Part shown: positions 42,430 through 50,498 of the stretch, piece after piece
Numbering within the stretch: the first letter of the stretch is position 1
Layout: every line of letters starts with the position of its first letter
Assembly: GCA_903828255.1 (NCBI GenBank)
Contig: CAIKLQ010000011.1
Span: forward strand, 1 to 50,498
Reading direction: 5' to 3'
Source of the DNA: an uncultured Verrucomicrobiota bacterium
Lineage (GTDB): Bacteria > Verrucomicrobiota > Verrucomicrobiia > Limisphaerales > JADLHS01
DNA length: 50,498 bases
Notes under the pieces: model-generated
Told to the model about the DNA's origin: nothing
Seen by the model: only the letters and a program-made list of their open reading frames with translations
Databases searched by the model: none
Made by a program: the position numbers and the translations under genes

Positions 42430-42538
42430 CCTGGGCCCACGGGCGGACGAAGATTGGGCGCGTTGGGGTTTGGCGCGGGCCGCGCAAGTGGTCCTTGCCA
42501 CGATGAAGCGGTTTGCTGTCTGACTTTGGGGTTGAAAG
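42430..42538 (+). pseudogene. 3' shred of the TPR/GT9/GT4 gene
   Basis: Matches 39692-39803, the last 30 or so codons and stop of the gene at 36817 plus 17 bp of flank (GGTTTGCTGTCTGANTTTGG then GGTTGAAAG). It lies beside the GT2 shred on the opposite strand, so two different island genes left fragments side by side. Confidence 0.8.
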
Positions 42539-42678
42539 TAAAACTCGCGCGCTTTCGTTCTAAACTTGGGGGCTTTTTGCCCCACAATTGAGGGACTTGC
42601 ACGCTCGGAGCAGCATGACTTCACCTCGGCGCGCAAGAATTTGCTCATGCCGTTGCGCGGGGCAGTGTCAGCACTCTC

Positions 42679-44025
42679 TCATGCGTCCTTTTCGGTTACG
42701 ACCGTAGGAACAAAGCCCGATTTAAGCCGTTTGTGGAATACCCATAAAGGGACAAGCCTTTCCCCAAGAAATCCAGGTATGCGGAAATTAGCCCATCGTT
42801 TGTCTTCACCCTTGGTCAATAGTTCAGCAAAGTCATCCCGGGAAACGAGTCTTTTGACCAAAGCCATGTAAAAGTGCGTAAATTCGGCAACCAACTCCCA
42901 CTTGGCGATCATCAGCGGTCCCCAAACATGGGCATTGGAATGATCGAAGAATGACACGCTCGCAGCCAGCTCAGTATCGCCCAACTCCTCGATGAATATG
43001 TCAAACGCCTTTGGATTGTGAAAACATCCCCACTGCTCCCGGTAATTCTCCGCCAGAACATACGGCCTGAATTGGATTACCTCGTAAGTTTTAAGCATAT
43101 CCAGAGCCGCCTGCTCTTGCTCCTTGCCGACCAAGAACGACAGATTGCTCTCGGTCGGGTCCATGAGGTATTTGGGGTTCGGATGTTTGTGCTGGTTGAC
43201 GAAAAGCGGATAACGCCGGTAAGTGGTCACACCAACATATTCAGCCTCCTTGCTCAGCGAGGCATGGATGCAGGATTCAAACTGATCCAAACGGATTCCT
43301 TCTGGAACTGCGAGGGGACCGTCCTTTGGCATCTCAATTAATCGGCAACGTGGAGTTTGGAATGAACCCGTGTGGCTGGTCGGCTGATACCACTTTGACT
43401 CCACATAGGGATAGTTCTTATGGAAATGGGAATAAATTAAAATTGCTTTTGGAGTATTTTTTAAGGTGCCGTATGACGAGCCTGAACCGCTCGATTCCGA
43501 GGCCTGTCCCACCAGTCGGCCCATCACCGCGCTGGCGTTCTCGGGGTCACCGGCGGCAAGATAGCACTTCGCCAAACCCGTCAGCGCATCCGGATCGGTC
43601 GGCGTATGCTGCAAAAGACGTTCAAAGCCCTGCCGGGCAGCAGCCACGGACCCACTCTGCAGGTTCATACGCGCCAGCAATCGCTGGAGCTCCGCGTCGT
43701 CACCCGCGCACGCCAGAGCGCGGCTCAAGGCTGCCTCAAAACCCACCGTTCGGCCGCACTGCAAACAACTCATCGCCAAGTTAACCAAGATGCGGACGTT
43801 GTCTGGTTTGGTTCCGTCCGCCAATTCAAATTGGTTTCGAGCCCCCTCGTGGTCTCCCAGATCCCCCAAGGCGAGTCCCAACGCCATGCGGGATCCCAAA
43901 TCGCGCGGGGTTAGAACCAATTGCTTGGCCAGCCAGTCGCAAGATGTTTGCAGACCGGGACGCCGGTCTCCCGAACCTTGCTGTTCAGGCAACTGTGAAT
44001 CGTCCTTTAGCGAGTCATTATTCAT
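42679..44025 (-). CDS. TPR-DUF4422 putative glycosyltransferase
   Basis: 448 aa. TPRs occupy about 30-175 (GLALGDLGDHEGARNQFELA, LARMNLQSGSVAAARQGFER, LAKCYLAAGDPENASAVM). A Ser/Gly linker leads to a DUF4422 domain (about 190-440): KAILIYSHFHKNYPYVESKW, then CIHASLSKEAEYVGVTTYRR, YVLAENYREQWGCFHN and WGPLMIAKWELVAEFTHFY. DUF4422 proteins occur in capsule and LPS loci and are thought to be glycosyltransferases. The TPR fusion repeats the theme of this island, where a protein-binding solenoid is joined to an unrelated catalytic fold. It points opposite to most neighbours. Confidence 0.85.
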   Translation of the reverse strand: MNNDSLKDDSQLPEQQGSGDRRPGLQTSCDWLAKQLVLTPRDLGSRMALGLALGDLGDHEGARNQFELADGTKPDNVRILVNLAMSCLQCGRTVGFEAALSRALACAGDDAELQRLLARMNLQSGSVAAARQGFERLLQHTPTDPDALTGLAKCYLAAGDPENASAVMGRLVGQASESSGSGSSYGTLKNTPKAILIYSHFHKNYPYVESKWYQPTSHTGSFQTPRCRLIEMPKDGPLAVPEGIRLDQFESCIHASLSKEAEYVGVTTYRRYPLFVNQHKHPNPKYLMDPTESNLSFLVGKEQEQAALDMLKTYEVIQFRPYVLAENYREQWGCFHNPKAFDIFIEELGDTELAASVSFFDHSNAHVWGPLMIAKWELVAEFTHFYMALVKRLVSRDDFAELLTKGEDKRWANFRIPGFLGERLVPLWVFHKRLKSGFVPTVVTEKDA

Positions 44026-44209
44026 GTCTTGGGCTCAAAATGCCCATGGTGGCTTAGGCTGGCAAGCGCCAATTTCTACCAGTCTTTTGGCGGCTTTGGC
44101 CCAGCGCGGGGTCGTTGACTGCGTGATTCATGCGTCCCAACAACTGGCGTCAAGTCCTGACCCTTGCTTCCGTTGCGGATTGCTAGTAACCAGTCCCCCG
44201 AAAGCACAA

Positions 44210-44495
44210 CCCACTTAAGATCCCAGCGTCGTCAGCATCTCGCAGGCAGGCAGGCTCATAGCCTAAACCGGCGGCCCGTTCAAAGCACTGGCGCGCGGCG
44301 ACCGCCTCCCCGAACAAATGGTAGAGCGCGCCCAGGTTGTAGTAGGCCAGGAATGTGCCCGTGCCGACGGCGCTCTTGTGCTGGGGGGGGGTCACCCAGG
44401 GCCAGACAGCGTTGGAAGCGTTGCTCGAGTCTGGTGGCTGCTCCAATTCGCGCCCCAGCAACCGTCCGTTGCGCACCAGCTTCGAGAGGTTCACC
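44210..44495 (-). pseudogene. Mosaic 3' remnant of the GT2-TPR gene
   Basis: Bases 44210-44430 match 46236-46450, the end of the GT2-TPR gene: VGTGTFLAYYNLGALYHLFG, AVAARQCFERAAGLGYEPA. Bases 44441-44495 then match about 46767-46822, which lies about 320 bp further upstream in the gene. The middle is deleted. A run of eight or nine G at about 44385 and small indels break the frame. The neighbouring 44496-44732 and 44026-44209 hold nothing else I can support. Confidence 0.8.
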
Positions 44496-44732
44496 ATGGC
44501 GAGCATGTGAGCGGCTGGAAATCTCGGCGCAGTATTCGAGGGTTGTTAGCCTCACCGGCTTAACACAAACCCGGCACCAAGCTTGCGCATTGCCAGGGAA
44601 ATGACTTGAGGCTTGCCAACAGCCTGATTGAGATGGCAGCATAATCCTACCTGTGGGGAATTATTTTCCCGGCGCAAGACTGTTCCCCTGCGTGGAAATA
44701 GCCTGCCACAGGCTGAAATCGGATAAAACAGC

Positions 44733-46208
44733 GTGAACTCACCCAGTCAACTTATCATTGCCGCTTCGGAGGCCTACGACCGCGGGCGCTATGACGAGGC
44801 GGTGGGCATTTGCCGCGAACTGACCCTGGCAACGCCCGACTATGGACCCGCCGTTTTTCTGTTCGCAAAGGCCTTGAAGAAACTCGGCCAGTTGACGGAA
44901 TCTGAACCCCTGATGCGGAAGGCTGCGGAACTGATGCCGGAATCGCCGGACGTCCTCAACGAGCTGGGTACGGTTCATAGTGCTTTGGGCGATTATGCGC
45001 AGGCCGCAAGCTGCTTCTCGCGGGTTATCCAACTCGACCCGAAGCATGCGGATGCCTTCTATAACAAGGGCAACGCCTGCCAGCGGATGGAGGAGTTTGA
45101 AAAAGCCGTATCGTGCTACCAGGAAGCCATCAAACTAAATGCTCGGGATCATGAGGCCTGGACCAATTTAGGGAAGTTGCACCATGAGCTGAACCAGCTT
45201 GAGCAGGCGGTTGCCGCGCATGAGCGCGCGCTGCAGATTAGTCCCGAATTTCCGCTGGGACATTGGAACCGCGCCTTGGCTCTATTGACCACCGGCCGCC
45301 TCCTGGAAGGGTTTTCCGATTACGAATGGCGCTGGCGGATGGGGGGCGATATTTTCGTGCCCCGCAACTATCCCCAGCCCCGATGGGCCGGGGAGCCGAT
45401 CAACGAACGAATCCTTTTTGTCCATGCCGAGCAGGGATTTGGCGACGCGATCCAAATCGTGCGGTTCGTTCGCCAGGCCCGCCGCAGAGCGGCCCGCGTC
45501 ATTTTGGAATGCCCTCCTGCTCTGAAACGCCTGTTTGAACATTCCGAATGTGCTGACACCCTCATCACCCTGGGCCAAACGCCGCCCGCTTTTGATACCT
45601 ATGCCCCGCTGATGAGCCTGCCAGGGATATTTCATACCACTCTCGAAACCATTCCCTGCCAGACACCCTATTTACAGTCCCCGTCAGACGGTGGCGCAGT
45701 CACGACCCCAACGAGCCATTTGAAGATCGGATTAACCTGGGCCGGCAATGCCACACGCGACCAGAATGCCCTGCGCTCGATTCCGTTCAAGGAGCTTACT
45801 CCCATTCTCCAGACCCCTGGAACTGCCTTTTATAGTCTCCAGTTGCCCTTATCTGAAAGTGACGAGGCGCGTTTGCGCGCCGTCCCCAACCTGGTGGACG
45901 TATCCAGACAGCTAGAGGATTTTAGTCACACCGCGGCGGTGATTGCCCAAATGGACTTGGTTATCACGGTGGACACGGCGGTGGCTCATTTGGCTGGAGC
46001 ATTGAATAAACCGACCTGGACGCTCCTGCAGCATGTGCCGGATTGGCGCTGGTTTTTGCAGCGTTCTGATACCCCTTGGTATCCGTCCATGCGCCTGTTT
46101 CGTCAAAGCGTTCGGGGAGACTGGAATGGCCCGATCCAGCAGGTTACAGCAGCGTTGAAGGAGTTGGTCCTGGGTCGAGGCTCTCGGCCTCAGTTGCGCG
46201 CATGGTAG
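44733..46208 (+). CDS. TPR / GT9-like glycosyltransferase, divergent paralogue
   Basis: 491 aa from GTG 44733. Five TPRs cover about 5-190 (YDRGRYDEAVGICRELTLAT, LGTVHSALGDYAQAASCFSR, KGNACQRMEEFEKAVSCYQE, LGKLHHELNQLEQAVAAHER). The GT9-like domain covers about 200-475: FVHAEQGFGDAIQIVRFVRQ, KIGLTWAGNATRDQN, DLVITVDTAVAHLAGALNKP, and DTPWYPSMRLFRQ. It is shorter and less similar to the three genes at 32420-39786 than they are to each other, so it is an older paralogue. FlmG-like architecture. It converges on the GT2-TPR gene with a 31-bp gap. Confidence 0.88.
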   Translation: MNSPSQLIIAASEAYDRGRYDEAVGICRELTLATPDYGPAVFLFAKALKKLGQLTESEPLMRKAAELMPESPDVLNELGTVHSALGDYAQAASCFSRVIQLDPKHADAFYNKGNACQRMEEFEKAVSCYQEAIKLNARDHEAWTNLGKLHHELNQLEQAVAAHERALQISPEFPLGHWNRALALLTTGRLLEGFSDYEWRWRMGGDIFVPRNYPQPRWAGEPINERILFVHAEQGFGDAIQIVRFVRQARRRAARVILECPPALKRLFEHSECADTLITLGQTPPAFDTYAPLMSLPGIFHTTLETIPCQTPYLQSPSDGGAVTTPTSHLKIGLTWAGNATRDQNALRSIPFKELTPILQTPGTAFYSLQLPLSESDEARLRAVPNLVDVSRQLEDFSHTAAVIAQMDLVITVDTAVAHLAGALNKPTWTLLQHVPDWRWFLQRSDTPWYPSMRLFRQSVRGDWNGPIQQVTAALKELVLGRGSRPQLRAW

Positions 46209-46239
46209 TTCGGAACCCTCCCCCGGGAGCACGACGCAC

Positions 46240-47319
46240 TTACGACCCCAGCGTCGTCAGCATTTCGCGAGCAGGCTCATAGCCTAAACCGGCGGCTTGT
46301 TCAAAGCACTGGCGCGCGGCGACCGCCTCCCCAAACACATGGTAGAGCGTGCCCAGGTTGTAGTAGGCCAGGAATGTGCCCGTCCCGACAACGCTCTTGT
46401 ACTGGGGAGTTTCACCCAGGGCCAGGCAGCGTTGGAAGCGCTGTTCGATGTTCGGCAGATACGCGAGGTATTGCGCCGGATTGCTGCGCACGAGTTGCAG
46501 GTAAAACAACCCGCACACCAGATGGAAGTCGGGCAGGTGCTGACAAAACCGGTCGCCCTGCTCGATCACGCGAAGGCCCTCCTCAAAGCGGTTCAATTCC
46601 CGCAAGGCGTAGAGATAGTCCACCACGAGATTCGGGGCGAAGGGCTCGTCCGTCCGCAGACAGGCGTAGGCACGTTGCAGACAGGAAAGGGCCGGCGCGG
46701 TTTGATGCAAGCTGGCGTGCTCCAGAGCCAGTTGGAACCACAGGTAGGAGCTCTCCGGGGACCGCTCCAACTCGTGCTCCAGCAACCGCGCGTTGCGCGC
46801 CGACTTCGAAGGTTGCAAATAACCGTCATGCCACAACTCCCCCTGCAAATCCAACCGCGGCAGCGGCGAAATAAGCTGCTCATGGATGCGGCCTTCGAAA
46901 TGAGCCCCGCGCGGAAACAGTCGGGACACCAAACTCTGGGACCGCAGCGTCTGATTGTTCCGCCGGAAGTCGCTGACGATCTTCAACCGGCCGATGGCGG
47001 GGCGGGCGGCGATAAACCCAGGAATCTCCGCCGCGAGCGCCGGGCTGGCGTGCTCGTCCGCGTCCAAAACCAGGATCCAGGCCCCAGTGGTTTGCGCCAG
47101 GGCGAAGTTCCTGGCGGCGGCAAAATCGTCCTCCCAGGGAAAATCCACGACTCTGGCCTGACATTCCCGGGCAATCCGCACGGTTTCGTCCGTCGAGCCT
47201 GTATCTACCACCACGATCTCATTGACCACGCCTTGCACGCTCCGCAGACACCGCGCCAGACACCGCGCCTCGTTCTTAACAATGAGCGCGAGCGATAAAC
47301 TTGTTTCCGAGGCAATCAT
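46240..47319 (-). CDS. GT2 glycosyltransferase with C-terminal TPR region
   Basis: 359 aa. The GT2 domain (about 8-210) opens LALIVKNEARCLARCLRSVQ, then EIVVVDTGSTDETVRIA, the DxD-type VLDADEH at about 96-102 and RIHEQL. This form resembles the SunS/TPR-linked GT2 group, where a similar layout glycosylates a peptide cysteine; no peptide substrate is seen here. The C-terminal half (about 190-355) is helical with TPR-like units (FQLALEHASLHQTAPALSCL, YNLGTLYHVFGEAVAARQCF). It likely adds a sugar to a protein or lipid carrier. Two damaged partial copies lie at 42359 and 44210. It diverges from fliD. Confidence 0.92.
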   Translation of the reverse strand: MIASETSLSLALIVKNEARCLARCLRSVQGVVNEIVVVDTGSTDETVRIARECQARVVDFPWEDDFAAARNFALAQTTGAWILVLDADEHASPALAAEIPGFIAARPAIGRLKIVSDFRRNNQTLRSQSLVSRLFPRGAHFEGRIHEQLISPLPRLDLQGELWHDGYLQPSKSARNARLLEHELERSPESSYLWFQLALEHASLHQTAPALSCLQRAYACLRTDEPFAPNLVVDYLYALRELNRFEEGLRVIEQGDRFCQHLPDFHLVCGLFYLQLVRSNPAQYLAYLPNIEQRFQRCLALGETPQYKSVVGTGTFLAYYNLGTLYHVFGEAVAARQCFEQAAGLGYEPAREMLTTLGS

Positions 47320-47772
47320 GTGGGGATGGAATGATTCATTGGCCGGCTGAAAAGGCAGGCCACGGAAAAAACGATAGAAAGTTTGGGATCAGGATTCAAG
47401 CGTCAAGCGGGGCTTTCCATCAACCGTCCGCACCACCGGCAGGTCTTGGAGTGCTCTGCGTCTTCCGCCAGAGTGATCCTGCGGTTCAGGGGTTCAAAGC
47501 GCGAATCGTTTCGCGGAATTCTCACCCAGGACTCCCGCCAAACGGGCGGTGGCGATGCCGATCGGCTGCCGAAACTTTTACGCGCGTGCGGGAAGGTTTC
47601 GTTCGAGCGAACTCCGACCGGCGCATCCAAATTCCTCGGGATCAGGAGGTCTGAGGCTTTAAGCCCCTCGCAAAACATCCGATAACCCGACTGTGTGGAT
47701 GTCGCAAACAAGTCGGTGGTCGCACGCCCTGAGAATTTTCTCGTTCAGGCAGGCACGGCGCGGTTGACCCAC

Positions 47773-47805
47773 AAAAGCGCCGCACCGCATTCAGTGCGGC
47801 GTTTT
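47773..47805. terminator. Bidirectional rho-independent terminator-like hairpin
   Basis: AAAA, then CGCCGCAC (47778-47785), an 8-nt loop, GTGCGGCG (47794-47801), then TTTT. A perfect 8-bp stem flanked by A and T runs works in both directions. It isolates fliD from the glycosyltransferase island. The rest of 47320-47770 shows no gene. Confidence 0.7.
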
Positions 47806-47830
47806 CCGGGAGGCGCGCCGTGAACGAGAC

Positions 47831-47859
47831 GCCCGGATGGAGCCGGTCTCCATCCGGGC
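47831..47859. repeat. 12-bp perfect inverted repeat upstream of fliD
   Basis: GCCCGGATGGAG (47831-47842), loop CCGGT, CTCCATCCGGGC (47848-47859). No T run follows. The position, between the terminator and the fliD promoter, fits an intergenic palindrome of the dispersed type. Confidence 0.7.
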
Positions 47860-47928
47860 TTACGTTTGTGGCGTGCAAAAGCGAGCCTCCCCGCGGTCAG
47901 TCTTCACCAAATCTCCCGCAAATTTCGC

Positions 47929-47956
47929 TAAAGTCAGCCCCCGCCACAGCCGATAA
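47929..47956 (+). promoter_or_regulatory. FliA (sigma-28) promoter of fliD
   Basis: TAAA (47929-47932), 16-nt spacer, perfect GCCGATAA (47949-47956). The predicted start is near 47963. A strong SD, AGGAAGGA (47967-47974), lies in the short leader, five bases before ATG 47980. The spacer is one base longer than the usual 15. Confidence 0.82.
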
Positions 47957-47979
47957 GCGAGGTGGCAGGAAGGAATTTT

Positions 47980-49704
47980 ATGGCAACATCAAATCTCGCA
48001 ATTTCAGGTTTGGCCAGCGGTTTCGACTGGCAGACCGTCGTCACTCAACTAGTCGCCATCGAGCGCTCGCCCGAGAGGCAACTGCAAGCCCAGCAAAGCG
48101 CCCTTGCCCAACAGAACATTGCCTGGGGCGGCATCAAAACCGAGTTGGGCACATTGCAAAACGCGCTCGCGGTGCTCAAGGAGCCAAACTTTTTCGACAG
48201 CCGTACCGCCACCTCCTCCGACACCACGCTGGCAAGCGCCACGGCGGATTCAGGGACGGCCGTAGGCACGTACAGTTTCAGTGTCTCTCAACTCGCTACG
48301 GCCGCCGCCTGGAAAGGGACGACTGGTATCAGCGGTTCACTCAATTCCACGGATGATGTCTCCGCGCTCACGCTCAGCGCCGCCTCTTTTGCCCAGACCG
48401 TGACTGCTGGCAAGTTCACCGTCAACGGGAAGCAAATCACCATTGCCACGGGCGACACCCTGAAAAGCGTCTTCGACCAGATCAACACCGCGACCGCCGG
48501 GGCGGTGACGGCGGGCTATTCGTCGGCCAGCGACAAGATCACGCTGTCGAGCGGTAGCGCCATCACCCTGGGCAGCAGCGCGGACACGAGCAATTTTCTT
48601 CAGGTCGCGAAACTCAGCAACAATGGCACGAACGCTATCACCAGCTCCGCAAAACTGGGCTCCGCCCAAGCCAAACATGTGCTCAGTGCCGGTAACTTTG
48701 CCACCGCCATTTCTGACGGTGGGAGCGGCAGTGGTGCGTTCACGATCAACGGCGTGAGCATCAGCTTCAGCGCTTCAAGCGACAGCCTTAACGACGTCGT
48801 TAACCGCATCAACAGCTCCGCAGCCGGGGTCACTGCGGCTTATGACGTCATCAATAACCGCCTTTCGCTCACGAACAAGACCACCGGCGACTTGGGCATC
48901 TCCATGGCCGACAGCACCGGCAACTTTCTTGCGGCCACCGGGCTGACCAGCGGAACATTGTCAAGTGGCAAGAACTTGCTTTATACGATCAACGGCGGCC
49001 CGGCGTTGTCCAGCCAGTCCAATTCCATCACGGGAGACAGTTCGGGCCTTCCCGGTCTGAGCGTGACGGCTTTGGTCAAGGGGGATTTCAGCGTCACGGT
49101 GGCCGGCGATACGGCCAAGATCAAGACCGGCATCACGAACTTTGTGAACACTTACAACAGCGTTCAGGCCAAGCTCAATACCGAATCCGCGAGCACCACG
49201 GACTCCACGGGGACGGTTAAATCGGGCACGCTCGCTGGCGACCAAGACGCCGGAAGTTTGAACTCGCGTTTGCGCGACTTGATGAATTCCACCATCGGGG
49301 GCATGTCCGGCACCCTCAAACGACTCGAAAGCCTCGGTTTCGTCTCCAATGGCTACGACGATTCGCTCTCGACGACCGATCTCTCAGGTTTGGACAGCGC
49401 CCTGAGTTCAAACCTGCCCGGACTAAAGGATTTGTTCAGTAATACGTCCACTGGTCTGGCAGTTCAGATGGATACATTTCTGACCAACACGATTGGCACC
49501 AGTGGCTCGTTGGTGGCGCACCAGAGCAACTTGACGAAACAATCCACCGACATTGATACCCAGATCAGTGCCATGGAAAGTCAGATTTTGGTCTATCAAC
49601 AACAATTGACCGACGGATTTGTGGCCATGGAGGTCGCGCGATCGAACACCAACCAGCAATTGGCATATTTGACGAAGACTTTTGGCGGCACCAGCAGCGG
49701 TTAG
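47980..49704 (+). CDS. fliD: Flagellar filament cap protein FliD (HAP2)
   Basis: Caps the growing filament and folds flagellin at its tip. The protein is 574 aa from ATG 47980, chosen for its SD; an in-frame start lies 18 bp upstream. The FliD N-terminal domain covers about 1-105 (SNLAISGLASGFDWQTVVTQ, LVAIERSPERQLQAQ). The variable D2/D3 parts carry two flagellin-like FTINGVSISF/FTVNGKQITI units (about 150-290). FliD_C covers about 320-560 (FVNTYNSVQAKLNTES, LAGDQDAGSLNSRLRDLM, LESLGF, and a C-terminal coiled coil from QSNLTKQSTDID to the end). No flagellin, fliS or hook gene lies next to it in the window. Its putative chaperone (FlgN-like) is at 22002. Confidence 0.95.
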   Translation: MATSNLAISGLASGFDWQTVVTQLVAIERSPERQLQAQQSALAQQNIAWGGIKTELGTLQNALAVLKEPNFFDSRTATSSDTTLASATADSGTAVGTYSFSVSQLATAAAWKGTTGISGSLNSTDDVSALTLSAASFAQTVTAGKFTVNGKQITIATGDTLKSVFDQINTATAGAVTAGYSSASDKITLSSGSAITLGSSADTSNFLQVAKLSNNGTNAITSSAKLGSAQAKHVLSAGNFATAISDGGSGSGAFTINGVSISFSASSDSLNDVVNRINSSAAGVTAAYDVINNRLSLTNKTTGDLGISMADSTGNFLAATGLTSGTLSSGKNLLYTINGGPALSSQSNSITGDSSGLPGLSVTALVKGDFSVTVAGDTAKIKTGITNFVNTYNSVQAKLNTESASTTDSTGTVKSGTLAGDQDAGSLNSRLRDLMNSTIGGMSGTLKRLESLGFVSNGYDDSLSTTDLSGLDSALSSNLPGLKDLFSNTSTGLAVQMDTFLTNTIGTSGSLVAHQSNLTKQSTDIDTQISAMESQILVYQQQLTDGFVAMEVARSNTNQQLAYLTKTFGGTSSG

Positions 49705-49759
49705 ACTAGCGGTGCCGCCGCCGCCGCCGCCACCGCCTTGAAGTGTAGCGTACCGCAAG

Positions 49760-50056
49760 TTGCGACAATTGGACCCGCGTGCCCAGGCTCCCGCCCGCGA
49801 CATGCCGGCTCAACTCCTAAACGCAATGCCATCGAACCCGGCTGAAGAATTTGGGCAAGGCGTGCAGTTTCAGGCGCGCAACCAGAAACCGGCAGCCGCC
49901 TGCTGCTATTTCCAGGCGCGCCAACTGCGGCCCCGCTTTTCCAAGACGGCTTTCAACCTGTCTGGATTACTCCAGGAAATGGGCCAGGTGGAGGCGGCAA
50001 CTCTCGGTTTCCGGCAGGCGCTCGAACTAAACCTCGCAAACCACCTTGCGCTTTGA
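49760..50056 (+). pseudogene. Truncated TPR fragment
   Basis: A 98-codon frame whose second half reads as one and a half TPRs: CCYFQARQLRPRFSKTAFNL and SGLLQEMGQVEAATLGFRQA, ending LELN. It stops where the island's TPR/GT9 genes would continue. No glycosyltransferase part remains. It is probably a fragment of such a gene, but the link is only at motif level. Confidence 0.45.
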
Positions 50057-50498
50057 TGCCCCACTTCGACTTGGCCATCTCAGCGTATCCATGAGGCGCA
50101 GCACGCTCGGCCCCCGGTCGCAACGTTTCGCCAGTCAAGTGATCTCCGTAAATTCTTGACGCCGCACGGTTTGCCAGGGCGCTCCAGCCGGGGGGGGCCG
50201 TCCGGGCTCCGAACTTTATGCAGAATCCAAATGGCGCTCAGCCGAGTAGGGGTAAATCCCCCCCCCGCCCTGGCGAAGCTGGCTCAGACGGCGGACCCTC
50301 AAGAGCCGCTCGCTCCTGAAGGGTCGAACGCCGCCAATCAAAAAATTAAATCGCCGCTAAAGTTCCGCCTGCTCCTGCCGATATGGCTACTGCCAGCTAA
50401 AGCTGACAAGGATAACGGTGGATGCCTTCAAATTCCACCAAACGGCAAGGATGCCGTTAGCAACAAACAAAACCCCGCCAGGGGGTAACTCAAGGAAA
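50057..50498. other. Window end, no supported gene
   Basis: The G-rich and C-rich runs (50189-50197, 50250-50260) and AT-richer bases near 50340-50355 contain no frame with family resemblance. A gene might begin beyond the window. Confidence 0.5.

Noticed and set aside
46297-47298. A long plus-strand frame opposite the GT2-TPR gene
   Set aside because: It mirrors a clear GT2 domain on the minus strand; open antisense frames are common at this GC content.

Overview
The window reads as chromosomal DNA (about 60% GC) from a motile, Gram-negative-type bacterium. The best guess is the Verrucomicrobiota, Pedosphaera/Limisphaera-like. That guess rests on cheW-MCP tandem modules, a DUF5679 zinc-ribbon gene beside a tandem NDK, abundant palindromic intergenic repeats carrying the word TTACGTCGGCGGCTAC, and many TPR-glycosyltransferase fusions. 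No rRNA or tRNA gene was seen, so the phylum is inference.

Region 1 (1-11.5 kb) is chemoreceptor-rich and lies on the minus strand. It holds two intact cheW-MCP modules (the first MCP is cut by the window edge), a lone receiver protein, and a NarL-type regulator translationally coupled to a PAS histidine kinase. It also holds wrecks of at least one more cheW-MCP module at 3002-3386 and 10779-11400.

Region 2 (11.5-24 kb) is the chemotaxis core. One minus-strand operon carries an HDOD protein, cheR, cheD, a second HDOD protein, cheB and cheA. Diverging from it on the plus strand are cheX, a receiver/pseudo-receiver/STAS protein, two exported proteins of unknown role (one with TPRs), a FlgN-like chaperone and an NtrC-type sigma-54 activator. 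The divergent spacer holds back-to-back FliA (sigma-28) type promoters with GCCGATA(A/G) -10 boxes. The same kind of promoter precedes fliD at the far end, and a weaker one precedes the first cheW. These genes therefore look like one flagellar-class regulon.

Region 3 (24-31.2 kb) is housekeeping: a SWIM/SNF2 helicase with an in-frame insertion derived from a palindromic repeat, an exported alkaline-phosphatase-superfamily enzyme, a CvfB-like S1 protein, a tandem nucleoside diphosphate kinase and a DUF5679 protein.

Region 4 (31.2-47.3 kb) is a glycosyltransferase island. It carries TPR proteins fused to GT9-like and GT4-like domains in different orders, a DxD-containing GT-A enzyme, a frameshifted exostosin-like gene, a TPR-DUF4422 protein and a GT2-TPR protein. 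It is littered with shredded copies of its own genes and of the FlgN-like/NtrC pair. Region 5 (47.3-50.5 kb) holds fliD and a TPR fragment.

The working model is a chemotaxis/flagellar locus interrupted by a rapidly duplicating island whose TPR-GT fusions resemble the Caulobacter FlmG flagellin glycosyltransferase in layout. A role in flagellin or surface glycan modification is the leading hypothesis but is not shown by sequence. The most notable pattern is a segmental duplication of [FlgN-like]-[NtrC]-[GT4] after which each copy lost what the other kept.
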